38,956 nt of DNA from CAYFKJ01 sp964528595 (GTDB lineage Bacteria > Pseudomonadota > Alphaproteobacteria > UBA2966): positions 1 through 38,956 of the forward strand of contig CAZGTM010000036.1 of assembly GCA_964528595.1 (NCBI GenBank), read 5' to 3'. Both the position numbers and the translations under genes were made by a program. Positions 1 to 10,400 of the stretch are shown here, one piece after another; positions within the stretch are counted from its first letter, which is position 1, and every line of letters begins with the position of its first letter. A model generated the notes under the pieces. It made no database searches and had not been told where the DNA came from. It was given only the letters and a program-made list of their open reading frames with translations.

Positions 1-3000
1 CCTTGGGAAGCCGACTTGCGGTAAAGTTCGAGCGCGCCGTCTTCATCCATCGGCGGTCCAAGGCCGATTCGATCTGTCCGAAAGTCGACATCGCCGTCGA
101 AATATCCTGACTGGCTATGCCAATGCCGTTATCGCTCACGATTATGCAGCACCCGCCCGAGGATCTGGTTTCGACGCCGACCGTCACCTTGCCGCCTTCC
201 TGGGTAAACTTGACCGCGTTCGACAATAGATTGAGCAACATTTGCCGCAGCATGCGCTCATCCGCGTTAATGACCGGATCGGCATCCACGTCACCGGTGG
301 ATATTTCGATCCGGCCCTGCAGCGCCCTCTCGGCCAACAAACGAATGCATCCGTCGATCATGGTTTTGACGTTGATGCGTTTTTCGACGAGTTCAACCTT
401 GCCGGCTTCGATCTTCGACAGATCGAGAATATCGTTGATCAACCCGAGGAGGTGTTTTCCGGAACCGGTGATATCCCGCAGATATTCTGTTTGGCGGTCA
501 TTGACGCTGCCCATGTATTCCTGGGTCAGCATGTCGGCAAAGCCGATAATGGCATTCAGAGGCGTCCGCAGTTCGTGGCTCATGTTGGCGAGGAATTCTG
601 ATTTGGCCCGGTTGGCCATGTCCGATTGCCGCAAGGCTTCTGTCAGGCGGCTTTCGGCGTTTTTGCGCTCCGTCGTATCGAGTATCGTGGCGAAGGCCGC
701 CGGTTCGCCGTCCCAGTCGACGAGCGTTCCGCGGGCTTCAAACCAAATTCTTCGGCCATCCTTATGGAAACCGCGATACTCGATTACGCTGGGCAGGGGT
801 TCGGCGCTCATCCGGGCCCTGGTATGAGCCTCCACTTTCGGCCGATATTCGGGGGTCATGAGTTCAGCCAGCGAATCCAAGGCTAAAATGTCGTCCGGGC
901 TGCCGTAGCCGAATATTTCGGCGAAGGCCTGGTTGACGGCGATGGGCTTGAGGCTCTGGTGCACGACGATGCCCTGAATTGAGTTGTCGAAGAGTTCGCG
1001 GTACTTGCGTTCACTAACCGACAGCGCCTCCTCGCGCAATTTCAGTTCCGTGATGTCCGATTGAACAATGATGGATCCGCCCTCGGAGGTGGCCACCTCG
1101 TGGACTTTTGCCCAGCGGCGGCCGGGAATCCGGTGCTCCCGCACCGATGGACGGCTTCGGTGATCGGCCAATCGTTTTTCGACAAACTCGTCTTTGCCCT
1201 CCCCAAGATCACCGTACATGCCTGCGTCGGCGCCTCGGCGAACCAAATCCTCGAACAAAAGTCCCGGAGCCAAAATGCCGGGCAAAAGAGATTCGACGGA
1301 TTCCCGATACCGTTTGTTGCAGAGAACAAAGCGGTCATCCGAATCGAACAACACGATACCGTCGTCGAGCGACTCGATGGCGTCGAGAAAACGCTGTCGA
1401 TTGGCCTTCAAGGCATCTTCGGTTTCATGCTCGGCCGTAATGTCGGAAGCCGTGCCGCGATAGCCGAGGAAAACGCCGTCATCGTCGAAAATCGGCGTGC
1501 CGTTGTTGCGGATGAAGGCGATCTTGCCGTCGGGACGCATCATCTGAAACACAACATCGCGGTAGGTTTCGCGGGTCTTCATGGCATCACCAACGCTCTG
1601 CCATTTGGCGACCGCCTCCTCACTCAATCCAATCAAACGCGCGCCGACCAATTCCTCGCGTGTTTTGCCCAGGGCATCTTCGTTGGATGTGCCGACAACA
1701 TCCTGATTGTCGCCGCTGAAGAAAGTAAATCGCAGGTCGGCATCCATCTCCCAAAGCCAGTCTGAGGCCGAAGCGGCAAAGTCCCGGAAACGCTTCTCGC
1801 TTTCGATCAGCGCTTCCTCCCTCTCTTTGGCTTCCGTCAGGTCGGTCAGAGATACGACAATCCCGCCGTCCGTGGTCCGGCGCTGGGAGATGTGCATCCA
1901 GCGGCCCACTTCGGAGCGAAATTCCGATTCCGAAGGCGGATTTCGGTGCACCTCCATCCGCATTTTGACGAATGCCTCCGGGTCTTCAACGTCGCCGTAT
2001 CGCCCCCATTCGATTCCCTCGCGGACCAGTTCCTCGAATGTCCGGCCGTAGGCAAACTTGGGATCCGCTTTGTTTTCGATGGATTCGCGATAGGCCTCGT
2101 TCCAGAGCACCAGACGATCATCCTTGTCGAACAGCGCCATGCCGTCGCCCACCGTACTGAAGGCATCGGCAAACATTTGGCGCTGGTCACGAATCACGCG
2201 TTCCGCTTCGATCTGCGTCGTAATATCGCTGGACGTTCCGCGATAACCCTCAAAAGTCCCGTCGCTGCCGAAGACCGGGGTGCCCGAGGTTCGGATGTGT
2301 TTTGTCCCCCCGTCCTCGGCCAGACGCTCGTAATGGAAATCGCGGTAGGACCGGTGGGCGTCGAGATCCGCAAAATGGCTTTCCCACTTCCCGGTATCCC
2401 GCTTTTCCGCCTCTGTCAGAAGTTTATCGAGCGTGTCCCGCCAACTTTTTCCGATTACACTGTCATGTAAGCTCGAATCAGCCTCGGTGCCGCCGGCGCT
2501 GAAATAGGTAAATCGGAAATCTGCATCCAATTCCCACAACCAATCGGATGAGGAATTGGCGAAATCATACAAGCGCTTTTCACTGCGCTGCTGAGACACT
2601 CCCGCGGCCAATCGATCGTCGATCGAGACGCAGGTGATGTACCGTGTTTGACTGCCGCTGACCGGATCCACCGACACTGACGCATCCATGTGGAACCACT
2701 CGGGACCCGTTAGCGTTTTGAGCCGGACTTCGCCGCGGTTTGCGCCCTCGACATCCAACTCGTGCAGAAAACTCTGGCCCGCCTGTTCATCGAAGAACAG
2801 ATCGGTCAGCCTCGGCCAGGCTTTTCCCGCATCGGGTGGAGCAAAAAGATCTTCCGCAGCCCCATTCATCATCAAGGCACTGCCATCCGGATCGTAGGAC
2901 ATGGCCGCGGCACTCGTATGGCGCAGCGCCTCGGACATCCTCAGGGTCTGGGCGTTAACCTCCCCGGGTTCTTCGGAGATAATCTCAACCAGCAAACCGG

Positions 3001-3319
3001 GACGACCATCATCGAATTCAAGCAGCGAATGCAGGCAGATGACCGGGCGCGGCGTATCGCCGGGATAGGTGGTCCAGCGCTCCGAAATGCTCTGCTGGTT
3101 TTTCAGCCGCTCCCGGTACGAGTTCAACCGCTCCCGGGTGGCTTTGGAAAAATCGAATTTTCTGGATCTAATTGCGTCGAGCGACGCGACACCCCAGAAT
3201 TCGAGTGCCGCGGCATTCGCCCACCACACATAATTGTCTCGATAATCCCAGAGCCATATTGGCCGTTGAAGGCATTCGAATGTCGCTAGATCCTTTTCCG
3301 AACTGACGACCCTGACCAC
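1..3319 (-). CDS. Multi-PAS sensor histidine kinase, C-terminus cut by window edge
   Basis: The minus-strand frame is open from a GTG at 3319 to the window edge, so the C-terminus is missing. The GTG was chosen because AGGAAGG lies about seven bases upstream and the PAS sequence begins at once. Residues up to about 880 are a chain of roughly seven PAS-type modules. Two are SDWLWE-type (near residues 255 and 515), two are PAS-7-like with a DG(M/I)xLFD core (near 392 and 648), and the last starts near 770. A HisKA helix follows with the motif MSHELRTPLN, whose phospho-accepting His is about residue 915. The HATPase has an N box (NLLSNAVKF) and a G1 box (DNGIGI); the G2 box would lie beyond position 1. 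There is no obvious membrane segment, so it is probably cytoplasmic. It starts 13 bases after the cyclase stop and is probably co-transcribed with it. The signal is unknown. Confidence 0.9.
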   Translation of the reverse strand, partial: MVRVVSSEKDLATFECLQRPIWLWDYRDNYVWWANAAALEFWGVASLDAIRSRKFDFSKATRERLNSYRERLKNQQSISERWTTYPGDTPRPVICLHSLLEFDDGRPGLLVEIISEEPGEVNAQTLRMSEALRHTSAAAMSYDPDGSALMMNGAAEDLFAPPDAGKAWPRLTDLFFDEQAGQSFLHELDVEGANRGEVRLKTLTGPEWFHMDASVSVDPVSGSQTRYITCVSIDDRLAAGVSQQRSEKRLYDFANSSSDWLWELDADFRFTYFSAGGTEADSSLHDSVIGKSWRDTLDKLLTEAEKRDTGKWESHFADLDAHRSYRDFHYERLAEDGGTKHIRTSGTPVFGSDGTFEGYRGTSSDITTQIEAERVIRDQRQMFADAFSTVGDGMALFDKDDRLVLWNEAYRESIENKADPKFAYGRTFEELVREGIEWGRYGDVEDPEAFVKMRMEVHRNPPSESEFRSEVGRWMHISQRRTTDGGIVVSLTDLTEAKEREEALIESEKRFRDFAASASDWLWEMDADLRFTFFSGDNQDVVGTSNEDALGKTREELVGARLIGLSEEAVAKWQSVGDAMKTRETYRDVVFQMMRPDGKIAFIRNNGTPIFDDDGVFLGYRGTASDITAEHETEDALKANRQRFLDAIESLDDGIVLFDSDDRFVLCNKRYRESVESLLPGILAPGLLFEDLVRRGADAGMYGDLGEGKDEFVEKRLADHRSRPSVREHRIPGRRWAKVHEVATSEGGSIIVQSDITELKLREEALSVSERKYRELFDNSIQGIVVHQSLKPIAVNQAFAEIFGYGSPDDILALDSLAELMTPEYRPKVEAHTRARMSAEPLPSVIEYRGFHKDGRRIWFEARGTLVDWDGEPAAFATILDTTERKNAESRLTEALRQSDMANRAKSEFLANMSHELRTPLNAIIGFADMLTQEYMGSVNDRQTEYLRDITGSGKHLLGLINDILDLSKIEAGKVELVEKRINVKTMIDGCIRLLAERALQGRIEISTGDVDADPVINADERMLRQMLLNLLSNAVKFTQEGGKVTVGVETRSSGGCCIIVSDNGIGIASQDISTAMSTFGQIESALDRRWMKTARSNFTASRLPK

Positions 3320-3332
3320 CGAAAAAGCCTTC

Positions 3333-5741
3333 CTACTTGCTTGTCATCACCCAAACGCCATTCCAATCCTTGGGCTTTGTCTTCTTAAGGTGCTGGCAAC
3401 GTTCGATGTATGTCTCGCTTAGCTTGTCCATCGGGTTGGCTTTGAGCGTTTCCTTGAACGCGGAAATCGCCTTGTCCCAGTGCCCTTCATGGTATTGCTT
3501 GCGGCCTTCCGTGAAGTAGTTCACGACGTCCATCAGGTTCGGACATGTCTGGTCATTGTGGTAGTCCAGGACCTCATACACCCTGACCGGCTCGGTCTTT
3601 CCCTTCACGACGACATCGTCAATGTCACGGATACGATAGGTGCCGTGGAGTTTTTCGTAGGTGTGCTCGCTAATCAGAATGCGCGCCGAATATTGTTTGC
3701 AGGCGCTTTCCAACCGGGCTGCCAGGTTCACACCGTCGCCGATCATGGTGTAATCCATGCGCTTGGGTGAGCCGATATTGCCGGACACCACATTGTCCGT
3801 ATTGAGCCCAACCCCCATATCGACCGGCCGCTGACCCTGTTCAATCCTCTTGGCGTTCCAGGCCCAAAGATCGGAGATCATCGAAATCGCCGCCCGAACG
3901 CCCCGATCTTCGTCGTCATCGTGGGCAATCGGCAAACCGAAACCCGCCATGATGGCGTCACCGATGAACTTGTCGAGCATGCCCTCTTCGCGCGTTATGC
4001 AGTCGACCATTATCGTGAAGTAGTCGTTCAGCAAACTAACCGTGCCTTGAGCGCCGAGTTCCTCCGTCAAGGTCGTGAATCCCCGGACATCCGAGAAAAG
4101 CACCGTCGCCACAAGGCTGGCGCCGCCGAGAATATCCTCGCCGCCGTCCATCAACTGATCGGCTAGGCCAGGGTCCATATAACGCGACATCGTCGACTTC
4201 ATGCGCTTTTCACTGGAAATGTCTTCCAGCATCAACATCGTGCCGAGACTCTTCTCCTCGGTGCTAATCAGCGGCATCACAGTGAAGTTGACCGACAGGT
4301 GCTCCTCGCCGGCTTCAAGCGAGGCGTCCATGACAACTTCCGATTCGCCGTCTTCCGCCAACCGGGTGATTTTTTCCAGAACCCATTCGTTGCCGCCGGT
4401 GAAAAATTCCTCGGCCAACTGACCGATTATGTCGCCTTGTTCGACTTGAAGGATATGCAAGCCGGCGGCGTTGCAGGTGACGATCTTGCGGTCCTCATCC
4501 AAGGTGATGACGCCGTTCGACATGCTCTCCAGCATGCTCTCGTTGTAGTTCTTGATGTTTTGGACATCGTCGAACAACTGAGCGTTCTCCAGCGCGATAG
4601 CGACCTGCGCGGTGAAGGCTTTAAGCCGGGTTTCGTCCTCAGCATCGAAGGGGCCGCCGCGTTTGTTCAGCACCTGGGTTACGCCGATGACCTTGCCGTC
4701 CTTGTTGACGACGGGAACAGCCAGCATGGACCGGGTGAAATATCCGGTCTGTTTGTCGAAGGCCGGATTGAACCGCAGGTCGGCATAACAGTGCGGGATA
4801 TTGACGGTTTGGCCGGACGTGAAGACCGCACCGGCGATACCCAGGTGATTGGGCAGGCGGATTTCGCCTATGGATTCGCCCATGGCGACGCGGGAATAAA
4901 GCTCGCTGGTTTTTTCGTCGTTAAGGAACAGGGTGCCGCGATCGGCCTGCAGCATCCGGGTGGCCTCCGCCATGACCTTCTGCAGCAGGGAGCCCAGATC
5001 GAGTTCTGACGTAACGTCCGAAACGATATCGAGAAATTCCATTTCCTGCTCACGCGTCTTCTGCATGCGTTCGACGAATTGCGTGCTCTGCAGGGCCACG
5101 GAAGCCTGCTCAGTCATGCGCTCAAGAAGCAATAAATCGCCCTTGGTGAAACGGCCGGATTTTTTGTTCAGCACCTCGCAGGCACCGATGACCTCGCCCT
5201 TCACGGTCCGCACGGGCACGCAAAGAATGCTCTTGGTCACATACCCCGTTTGTTCGTCGACGGCGCGGTTGAAGCGATCGTCCGCGTAAGCGTCGTGGAT
5301 AATGACGCCCTCGCCTTCACTGAAAACCCAGCCGGCGATACCGCTGTTGTTGAGGATACGAATCTCGCGCAGGAAGCTGCCTTGGGCAAATCTCGAATAG
5401 AGTTCGCCGGTGGTCGAATCGTTGAGGAACAAGGTGCCCCGATCGGCGCCCAGTTCCCAGGTCGTCATCTCGACGAGGGTGGCCAGAATTTCGTCCAACG
5501 ATTCGATGCCGGCAATGCGGCGCGACAATTCCAGCAGTAATTCGGCCTGGCGCAGGCGCTCCGCCTCGTTGGCGGCCGTTTTGGCCGATACCTTCGCGGA
5601 AACCTTCTTATTCGGCGCGGACGCCTTGTTCTTCGATTTGGCGCCGCCGTTTTTCGCCCGCACGGTCGGCGTCGTGGCGCGCTTCGCAGCCGCACGAGGC
5701 GCCTTGCCGGAACGGCCGGATGCGGGCTTACTTTTTGCCAT
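3333..5741 (-). CDS. GAF-GAF-PAS class III adenylate cyclase
   Basis: An 802-residue soluble cyclase predicted to make cAMP from ATP. The first ~55 residues are Lys/Ala/Ser-rich and basic, like a histone tail. Two GAF domains follow (about 80-225 and 245-395), each with the motif RGTLFLND. A PAS domain follows (about 400-510), then the cyclase domain (about 535-720). Metal-binding aspartates are visible in FSDVRGFT and KFIGDAIM. The transition-state Asn and Arg are in GDGVNLAARLE. Thr stands before MIGDG where class IIIa enzymes have Asp, which points to class IIIb. The C-terminal ~75 residues look helical and TPR-like. The start overlaps the upstream coiled-coil gene by 14 bases, suggesting translational coupling. 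Ligands of the GAF domains are unknown. Confidence 0.92.
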   Translation of the reverse strand: MAKSKPASGRSGKAPRAAAKRATTPTVRAKNGGAKSKNKASAPNKKVSAKVSAKTAANEAERLRQAELLLELSRRIAGIESLDEILATLVEMTTWELGADRGTLFLNDSTTGELYSRFAQGSFLREIRILNNSGIAGWVFSEGEGVIIHDAYADDRFNRAVDEQTGYVTKSILCVPVRTVKGEVIGACEVLNKKSGRFTKGDLLLLERMTEQASVALQSTQFVERMQKTREQEMEFLDIVSDVTSELDLGSLLQKVMAEATRMLQADRGTLFLNDEKTSELYSRVAMGESIGEIRLPNHLGIAGAVFTSGQTVNIPHCYADLRFNPAFDKQTGYFTRSMLAVPVVNKDGKVIGVTQVLNKRGGPFDAEDETRLKAFTAQVAIALENAQLFDDVQNIKNYNESMLESMSNGVITLDEDRKIVTCNAAGLHILQVEQGDIIGQLAEEFFTGGNEWVLEKITRLAEDGESEVVMDASLEAGEEHLSVNFTVMPLISTEEKSLGTMLMLEDISSEKRMKSTMSRYMDPGLADQLMDGGEDILGGASLVATVLFSDVRGFTTLTEELGAQGTVSLLNDYFTIMVDCITREEGMLDKFIGDAIMAGFGLPIAHDDDEDRGVRAAISMISDLWAWNAKRIEQGQRPVDMGVGLNTDNVVSGNIGSPKRMDYTMIGDGVNLAARLESACKQYSARILISEHTYEKLHGTYRIRDIDDVVVKGKTEPVRVYEVLDYHNDQTCPNLMDVVNYFTEGRKQYHEGHWDKAISAFKETLKANPMDKLSETYIERCQHLKKTKPKDWNGVWVMTSK

Positions 5742-6531
5742 GACGCTTTCCTGTCTTGCCTTTCTTACTGGTGGAAGCCTTGCCGCCCGACTTGCCCTTG
5801 ACCTCCAACTCGTCTCGCAGGACGCCGATCATTTCCTGAAGGTGCCGCCGTTCGTCGCGGTAATTCCGCTCATTGTCCTGAATCTCCTCCTGCAGGCGGG
5901 CCGTATTTGTTTCCAACTCGTCCCTCAGGGTTTGGGCGGTTACCCGCAACTGTGCGATTTCGTCGGTAGCGCTCAACGTGGCCTGCTGCACCGCCTCGTC
6001 CTTTTCGAACCTCACCGTCTCCAGTTCGTCCCGCAGTGACTGCACGGTCGCGCGAAGTTGTTGAATTTCATCGTTGGCGTTCGATACGGCTTGCTGGACC
6101 GCTTCCTCCTTGTCGAAACGCATACTTTCCATTTCGTCGCGTAGTTTCTGCGCGGTTGCCCGAAGTTGCTGAACCTCGTCGTTGGCGTTCGACACGGCTT
6201 GCTGGACAGCCTCCTCCTTGTCGAAGCGCATGTTTTCCATCTCGTCGCGCAACACCTGGATGCTGTTTTTAAGTTGAAGCATCTCGTCATTGGTCGACGA
6301 AACCGCATCCTGAACATCCTGTTCCGTGCGATACTGGCGGTTCTCCAGTTCGTCACGCAGAGATTGCACCGTGCCCTTGAGGTGCCGGACCTCGGTTTCG
6401 GCCTTGTACAGCGAATCTGCGGGGACGAATTCCGGCCCTGCCGCGGCAAGCTTTGCCCCGCCCCGCGCGTCGGCTTTTCCGCCGCTCTGCGTGTCGGCCT
6501 GTGATCTCACAACTCGCTGACTTTCACTCAT
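5728..6531 (-). CDS. Coiled-coil protein with five 36-residue repeats
   Basis: A 267-residue protein of no family I recognise. Residues 1-45 are low-complexity. Residues 58-237 are five head-to-tail repeats of exactly 36 residues, each starting LRDE(L/M)E and carrying a core like EEAVQQAVSNANDE. A sixth partial copy follows, then a Lys/Gly-rich basic tail (residues ~245-267). The regular hydrophobic spacing and Glu/Gln/Arg richness predict one long coiled coil. Units 2 and 3 (6145-6252 and 6037-6144) are nearly identical, so duplication is recent or gene conversion is active. It is the first gene of the cyclase/kinase operon. Its basic tail resembles the basic N-terminus of the cyclase encoded just after it. 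A scaffold or localisation role is inference. Confidence 0.85.
   Translation of the reverse strand: MSESQRVVRSQADTQSGGKADARGGAKLAAAGPEFVPADSLYKAETEVRHLKGTVQSLRDELENRQYRTEQDVQDAVSSTNDEMLQLKNSIQVLRDEMENMRFDKEEAVQQAVSNANDEVQQLRATAQKLRDEMESMRFDKEEAVQQAVSNANDEIQQLRATVQSLRDELETVRFEKDEAVQQATLSATDEIAQLRVTAQTLRDELETNTARLQEEIQDNERNYRDERRHLQEMIGVLRDELEVKGKSGGKASTSKKGKTGKRHGKK
5821..6360 (-). repeat. Five 108-bp in-frame tandem repeats
   Basis: Units lie at 6253-6360, 6145-6252, 6037-6144, 5929-6036 and 5821-5928, each encoding 36 residues beginning LRDE. The second and third units are the most alike at DNA level; the outer units have diverged. The length is a multiple of three, so gain or loss of a unit would keep the frame. 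Confidence 0.85.
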
Positions 6532-6561
6532 CCCCTGGCCCGGTCCTCTTCACCCCATTCG

Positions 6562-6591
6562 ATGATCCGGCGGCTGCCGTACCTATGTCAA
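6562..6591 (-). promoter_or_regulatory. Candidate sigma70-type promoter for the coiled-coil/cyclase/kinase operon
   Basis: Reading the minus strand, a perfect TTGACA (6591-6586) is followed after 18 bases by GATCAT (6567-6562), a four-of-six match to the -10 consensus. It lies about 30 bases before the ATG at 6531, in an otherwise gene-free interval of 168 bases. This is a sequence match only. Confidence 0.4.
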
Positions 6592-6699
6592 GTGACGGCC
6601 CCGCCGACAATAAACGAGATGATAGGTCAACAAAAGCGTATAAACCTTTGAAGTAAAGCCGTATCCCGTGAATATTTCGCTAAGATTCGGCCTTTGCCG

Positions 6700-7275
6700 C
6701 TAGCCTTCGGCTTCCTTTTTGAGGCGGGCCCGGATCCAATCGATCATCGAGGCATCGCGGTAGCCTTCTTCCACGACATACTCGAAGACCTTCATGAAAA
6801 CCTTGGGCTGGGCGTAACCGGGCAACCGTGCGGCCGCTTTCTCATCATCGGCGTAGAACAACACCGTGGGGGTGCCGAATACCTGCATCTGCTTGGCGAG
6901 ATCGGCCTGGCTGGCGGTGGCGCCGTCGAAGCCGACCACGTCGTCCCCGCCGCGCATGTCGAGGACCACGACATGAAAATGCTTCGCTATGTAGCCGGCG
7001 ATATCGGGTTGGCGCAGATTGACCTCATGCATCTTCCGGCAGTAGTGGCAGTTTTCCTGCTCCCACAGCACGGCCAAGAGCTTGCCCGCCCGCTTCGCCG
7101 CGGCATGGTCTTTCGTCAGGTCACCGCTCGCTTCCGCGAACCAGGGCTGAAGGTAGCGGCCCTTGGCGTCCACAGGCGCCAGCGGCAAGAGCGCTTCCGC
7201 CGCCAGCGGTCCAGCCAGACCAACGGCGACCAGCGCCGCCGCCACCCATTTCACCATGATGTTAAAGGATGCCAT
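6700..7275 (-). CDS. Exported thioredoxin-fold protein (SoxW/DUF255-like)
   Basis: With the ATG at 7275 the product is 191 residues. A TTG at 7314 is in frame, but GAGAGGG sits just before the ATG and residues 7-28 then form a clean signal peptide or membrane anchor ending in AxA. The mature part has a thioredoxin core: WEQENCHYCRKM (residues 71-82) with a CxxC pair (CHYC), and the cis-proline motif FGTPTVLFY near residue 130. The Glu-rich flank of the CxxC resembles the SoxW/DUF255-like group that reduces periplasmic disulfides. The substrate is unknown. It stands alone between the cyclase operon and the hybrid kinase. Confidence 0.85.
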   Translation of the reverse strand: MASFNIMVKWVAAALVAVGLAGPLAAEALLPLAPVDAKGRYLQPWFAEASGDLTKDHAAAKRAGKLLAVLWEQENCHYCRKMHEVNLRQPDIAGYIAKHFHVVVLDMRGGDDVVGFDGATASQADLAKQMQVFGTPTVLFYADDEKAAARLPGYAQPKVFMKVFEYVVEEGYRDASMIDWIRARLKKEAEG

Positions 7276-7414
7276 TCGCAGCCCTCTCGCCGGGATCGTG
7301 TCGCGCGTTTTCAAAAAAGTCGCCGCTACTCTAGCCCGGTTTAAACCGCCCGCAAGCGAGTTCGCGAAAAGTTGAAACTCGGTTTATCGAGGCGCCCAGG
7401 CGCATGTTGACCGA

Positions 7415-10400
7415 TTAAGACCGATCGAGGGCATCCCGCACTTTCGCGGCAAGATCGATTTTTCTGAACGGCTTCTGGATCAGAATGCCGCCGCCCACCC
7501 ATTCGCTTCGGTCGAACGCGGCGTTGTCGGTATAACCCGACATATAGATGACTTTCATGCCGGGTCGCAGGCTTCTGGCCTGGCGCGCCACTTCGGCACC
7601 CAAAAATCCGCCCGGCAGGACAATATCGGTGAGCAGCAGATCAATACGGGCGTCGGATCCGAAGAATTCCAGCGACTCCGGGCCGTCACTGGCTTCCAGT
7701 GTCCGGTAGCCAAGGGATTTCAGCAACGACACGACGAGTTTCCGCACCTCGAAATCGTCCTCCACGACCATGACGACTTCGTCCGGCGACTGGGCGCCGC
7801 GAACTTCCACCTCAATTTTCTCAGTCGCCGCCTCTTCATCCCCCCTCGGAAGGTGCAGTTTGACGCTCGTCCCGATGCCTTCCTCGCTGTAAATCGCCAA
7901 GTGTCCCCCGGATTGTTTAGCGAAACCAAACACCATGCTCAGGCCCAGGCCCGTTCCCTTCCCTACTTCCTTGGTCGTGTAGAAAGGCTCCATCACCCGG
8001 CTGGCCATTTCCTTCGACATGCCAAAGCCGGTATCGGAAACCGACAGCATCACGTAATCCCCCGGTTCAAGATCGGCCTGCGTCCCGGCATAGGCCTCGT
8101 CCAGCGTAACGTTCGAAGTTTCGATCGTCAGCTTGCCGCCGTCGGGCATGGCGTCGCGGGCATTGATGGCAAGATTGAGGAGGGCGTTTTCGACCTGGCC
8201 CGGGTCCGCAAAAGCCGGCCAGAGATCCAAGCCCTCGGACGTCGTAACTTCAATGGTCTCGCCCAGGCTTCGTTTGAGGATGTCGGTCATGCCCCGTATC
8301 TGGTCGCCGAGATGAATGCTTTCCGGGTTCAGGGTCTGATTTCTCGAAAAGGCGAGAAGACGATGCGTCAGTTCGGCACCCCGGCCGGCCGAGCGGATTA
8401 TGGACGTCAGCAGTTCGCGTTCGTCCGGGCTTCGACCGTCCGCGTATTCCTCCAGCAATTCGGCGTTGCCCAGGATGACCGAGAGCAGGTTGTTGAAGTC
8501 GTGCGAAATACCACCGGTCAACTGGCCGATTGCCTCCATTTTCTGGGATTGACGCAAGGCGTCTTCGGTGTGCTCGAGCGCCATCGTGCGTTCGTCGACA
8601 AGTTCCTCAAGATGATCTTGGTATTTCGTCAGTTCGTCCTGCGCCGCCGTCCGTTCGGCAACTCTGCCCAACTGGCCGCCTATATGACCGACCGTCGCCA
8701 TGAGCAAATCGTCTGGCATGGCAGGGGCACGGTCGAAAAACTCTAGAACAGCGACAATTTCACCCCCGGCGATAACGGGAAAAGCGAAAGCACCCCGCAC
8801 ACCGATGTCGTCGGCCAGTTTGGCCCTGGGAAAGTTTGGGTCCTCGGTCACATCGACAATCCAGGAGGGCTCTCCGCTGGAAAAGACCCGCCCCGGCAGT
8901 CCCTCGCCCAGACTGAAATTCGTGGCTTCAGTCGCCGTAACGAATGACGCGAAAGCATCCGGATCGTCGAGATGCCAGATACCGGAGGGCACGAGCAAAT
9001 GGGGATCGTTGGTCGCAACCAAATAGACATGACCAACCGGCCAGCCGGTGTAATCGATAACGGTTTCGACGCAAGTTCTGACCGCTTCGTCGAACTCGAC
9101 GGCCTTGTTGGCGTCCGTTGCCGATTTGCGCAACAACCAGGCGAGGTCGGACTTTTTCTTGTCTTCCTCGCTGGCGCGCCGTCGCTCCGTTATGTCGCGA
9201 TTGACGCCCACCCGCGCGATCACGTTCCCTTCTTCATCGCGCAGCGGCATGACCGAGGCTTCGAAGAACCTCACTTCGCCGTCCTTTCGCAGGACTTCGA
9301 TTTCACCGATGAAATTGCCATCAGCGTTCATCGACTCGGTAATCATCTTCACGGTCGTTCCGGGTACGGCGTCATGGTGAATGACACTGGTCGGCAGACC
9401 GTTCATTTCTCCGGCTTCATATCCGAACATGGCCTCGGCGGCGGGATTGCAGTCAATTATAGCGCCGTCCATATCCGTCACGATGACACCGTCCGACATC
9501 TGCTTGTTGATGAGGGCTTGGAGGCGTAGTTCGCGGACCGCTTCCTTCTGCTCGGAATGATCGGTACCGGTTCCGCGATACCCCATGAAGCGTCCGAGCT
9601 TGTCGAAAATGGGTTTGCCGCTGATGGAAAAATAAACGACGTGGCCGTCCGGATGTCGTCTGGCGATTTCCCGGTCGCGCATCGCTTCATGGGCTTCCAT
9701 ATCGGAGACGACACGGTTCCATTCGGTGGTCGGGAATTCAGGGTTGCCGACTTCCCGAAGGGTTTTGCCGATGAATTTCTCCGGCTTCAAACCCGTCACC
9801 CGACTGTGATTTTCGCTCATCAGCGTGAAACGCAGGTCCGCATCCGTTTCCCAGACCCAGTCCGAGGTTGATTCAGCAAAGTCCCGAAACCGCTCTTCGC
9901 TCTCCCGCAGTGCGCTCTCTGCAAACCTCAAATCGGATATGTTCGAGGCGATGGTACCGATACCGACAACATTTTCGGTTTCATCCTGAATCGGAAATTT
10001 AACCGTGTAATAGGGCATATCACCGTTGATCGTCGGATTGGTGACTTCACCGCTGATCGTCGTGTTTGTCTCGATGACCTCCTCATCATTCCGACGAATG
10101 ACCGCGCCGGCTTCATCTCCAAATACTTCACTGGCGTTCTTGTCGACCACCTCGGATTTTGACTTGCCGATGCTGGTCAGAAAGCTCTTGTTGACCTCCA
10201 AATAATTGCCGTCGAGTCCTTTGACGTTGATGTCGAACGGCGCACTGTCGACGATCGACTGCAGCAGATCCTTGTGTTGCCCAGCCAACCGCTCTGAGCG
10301 CTTCTGGGCCGAGATGTCGACAAGGATAACGATGTGGTGGTTTCCCGCAGGGTGCGGTTGGACGAAAACCAAGCAAAATACCGACGAGCCGTCATTGCGT

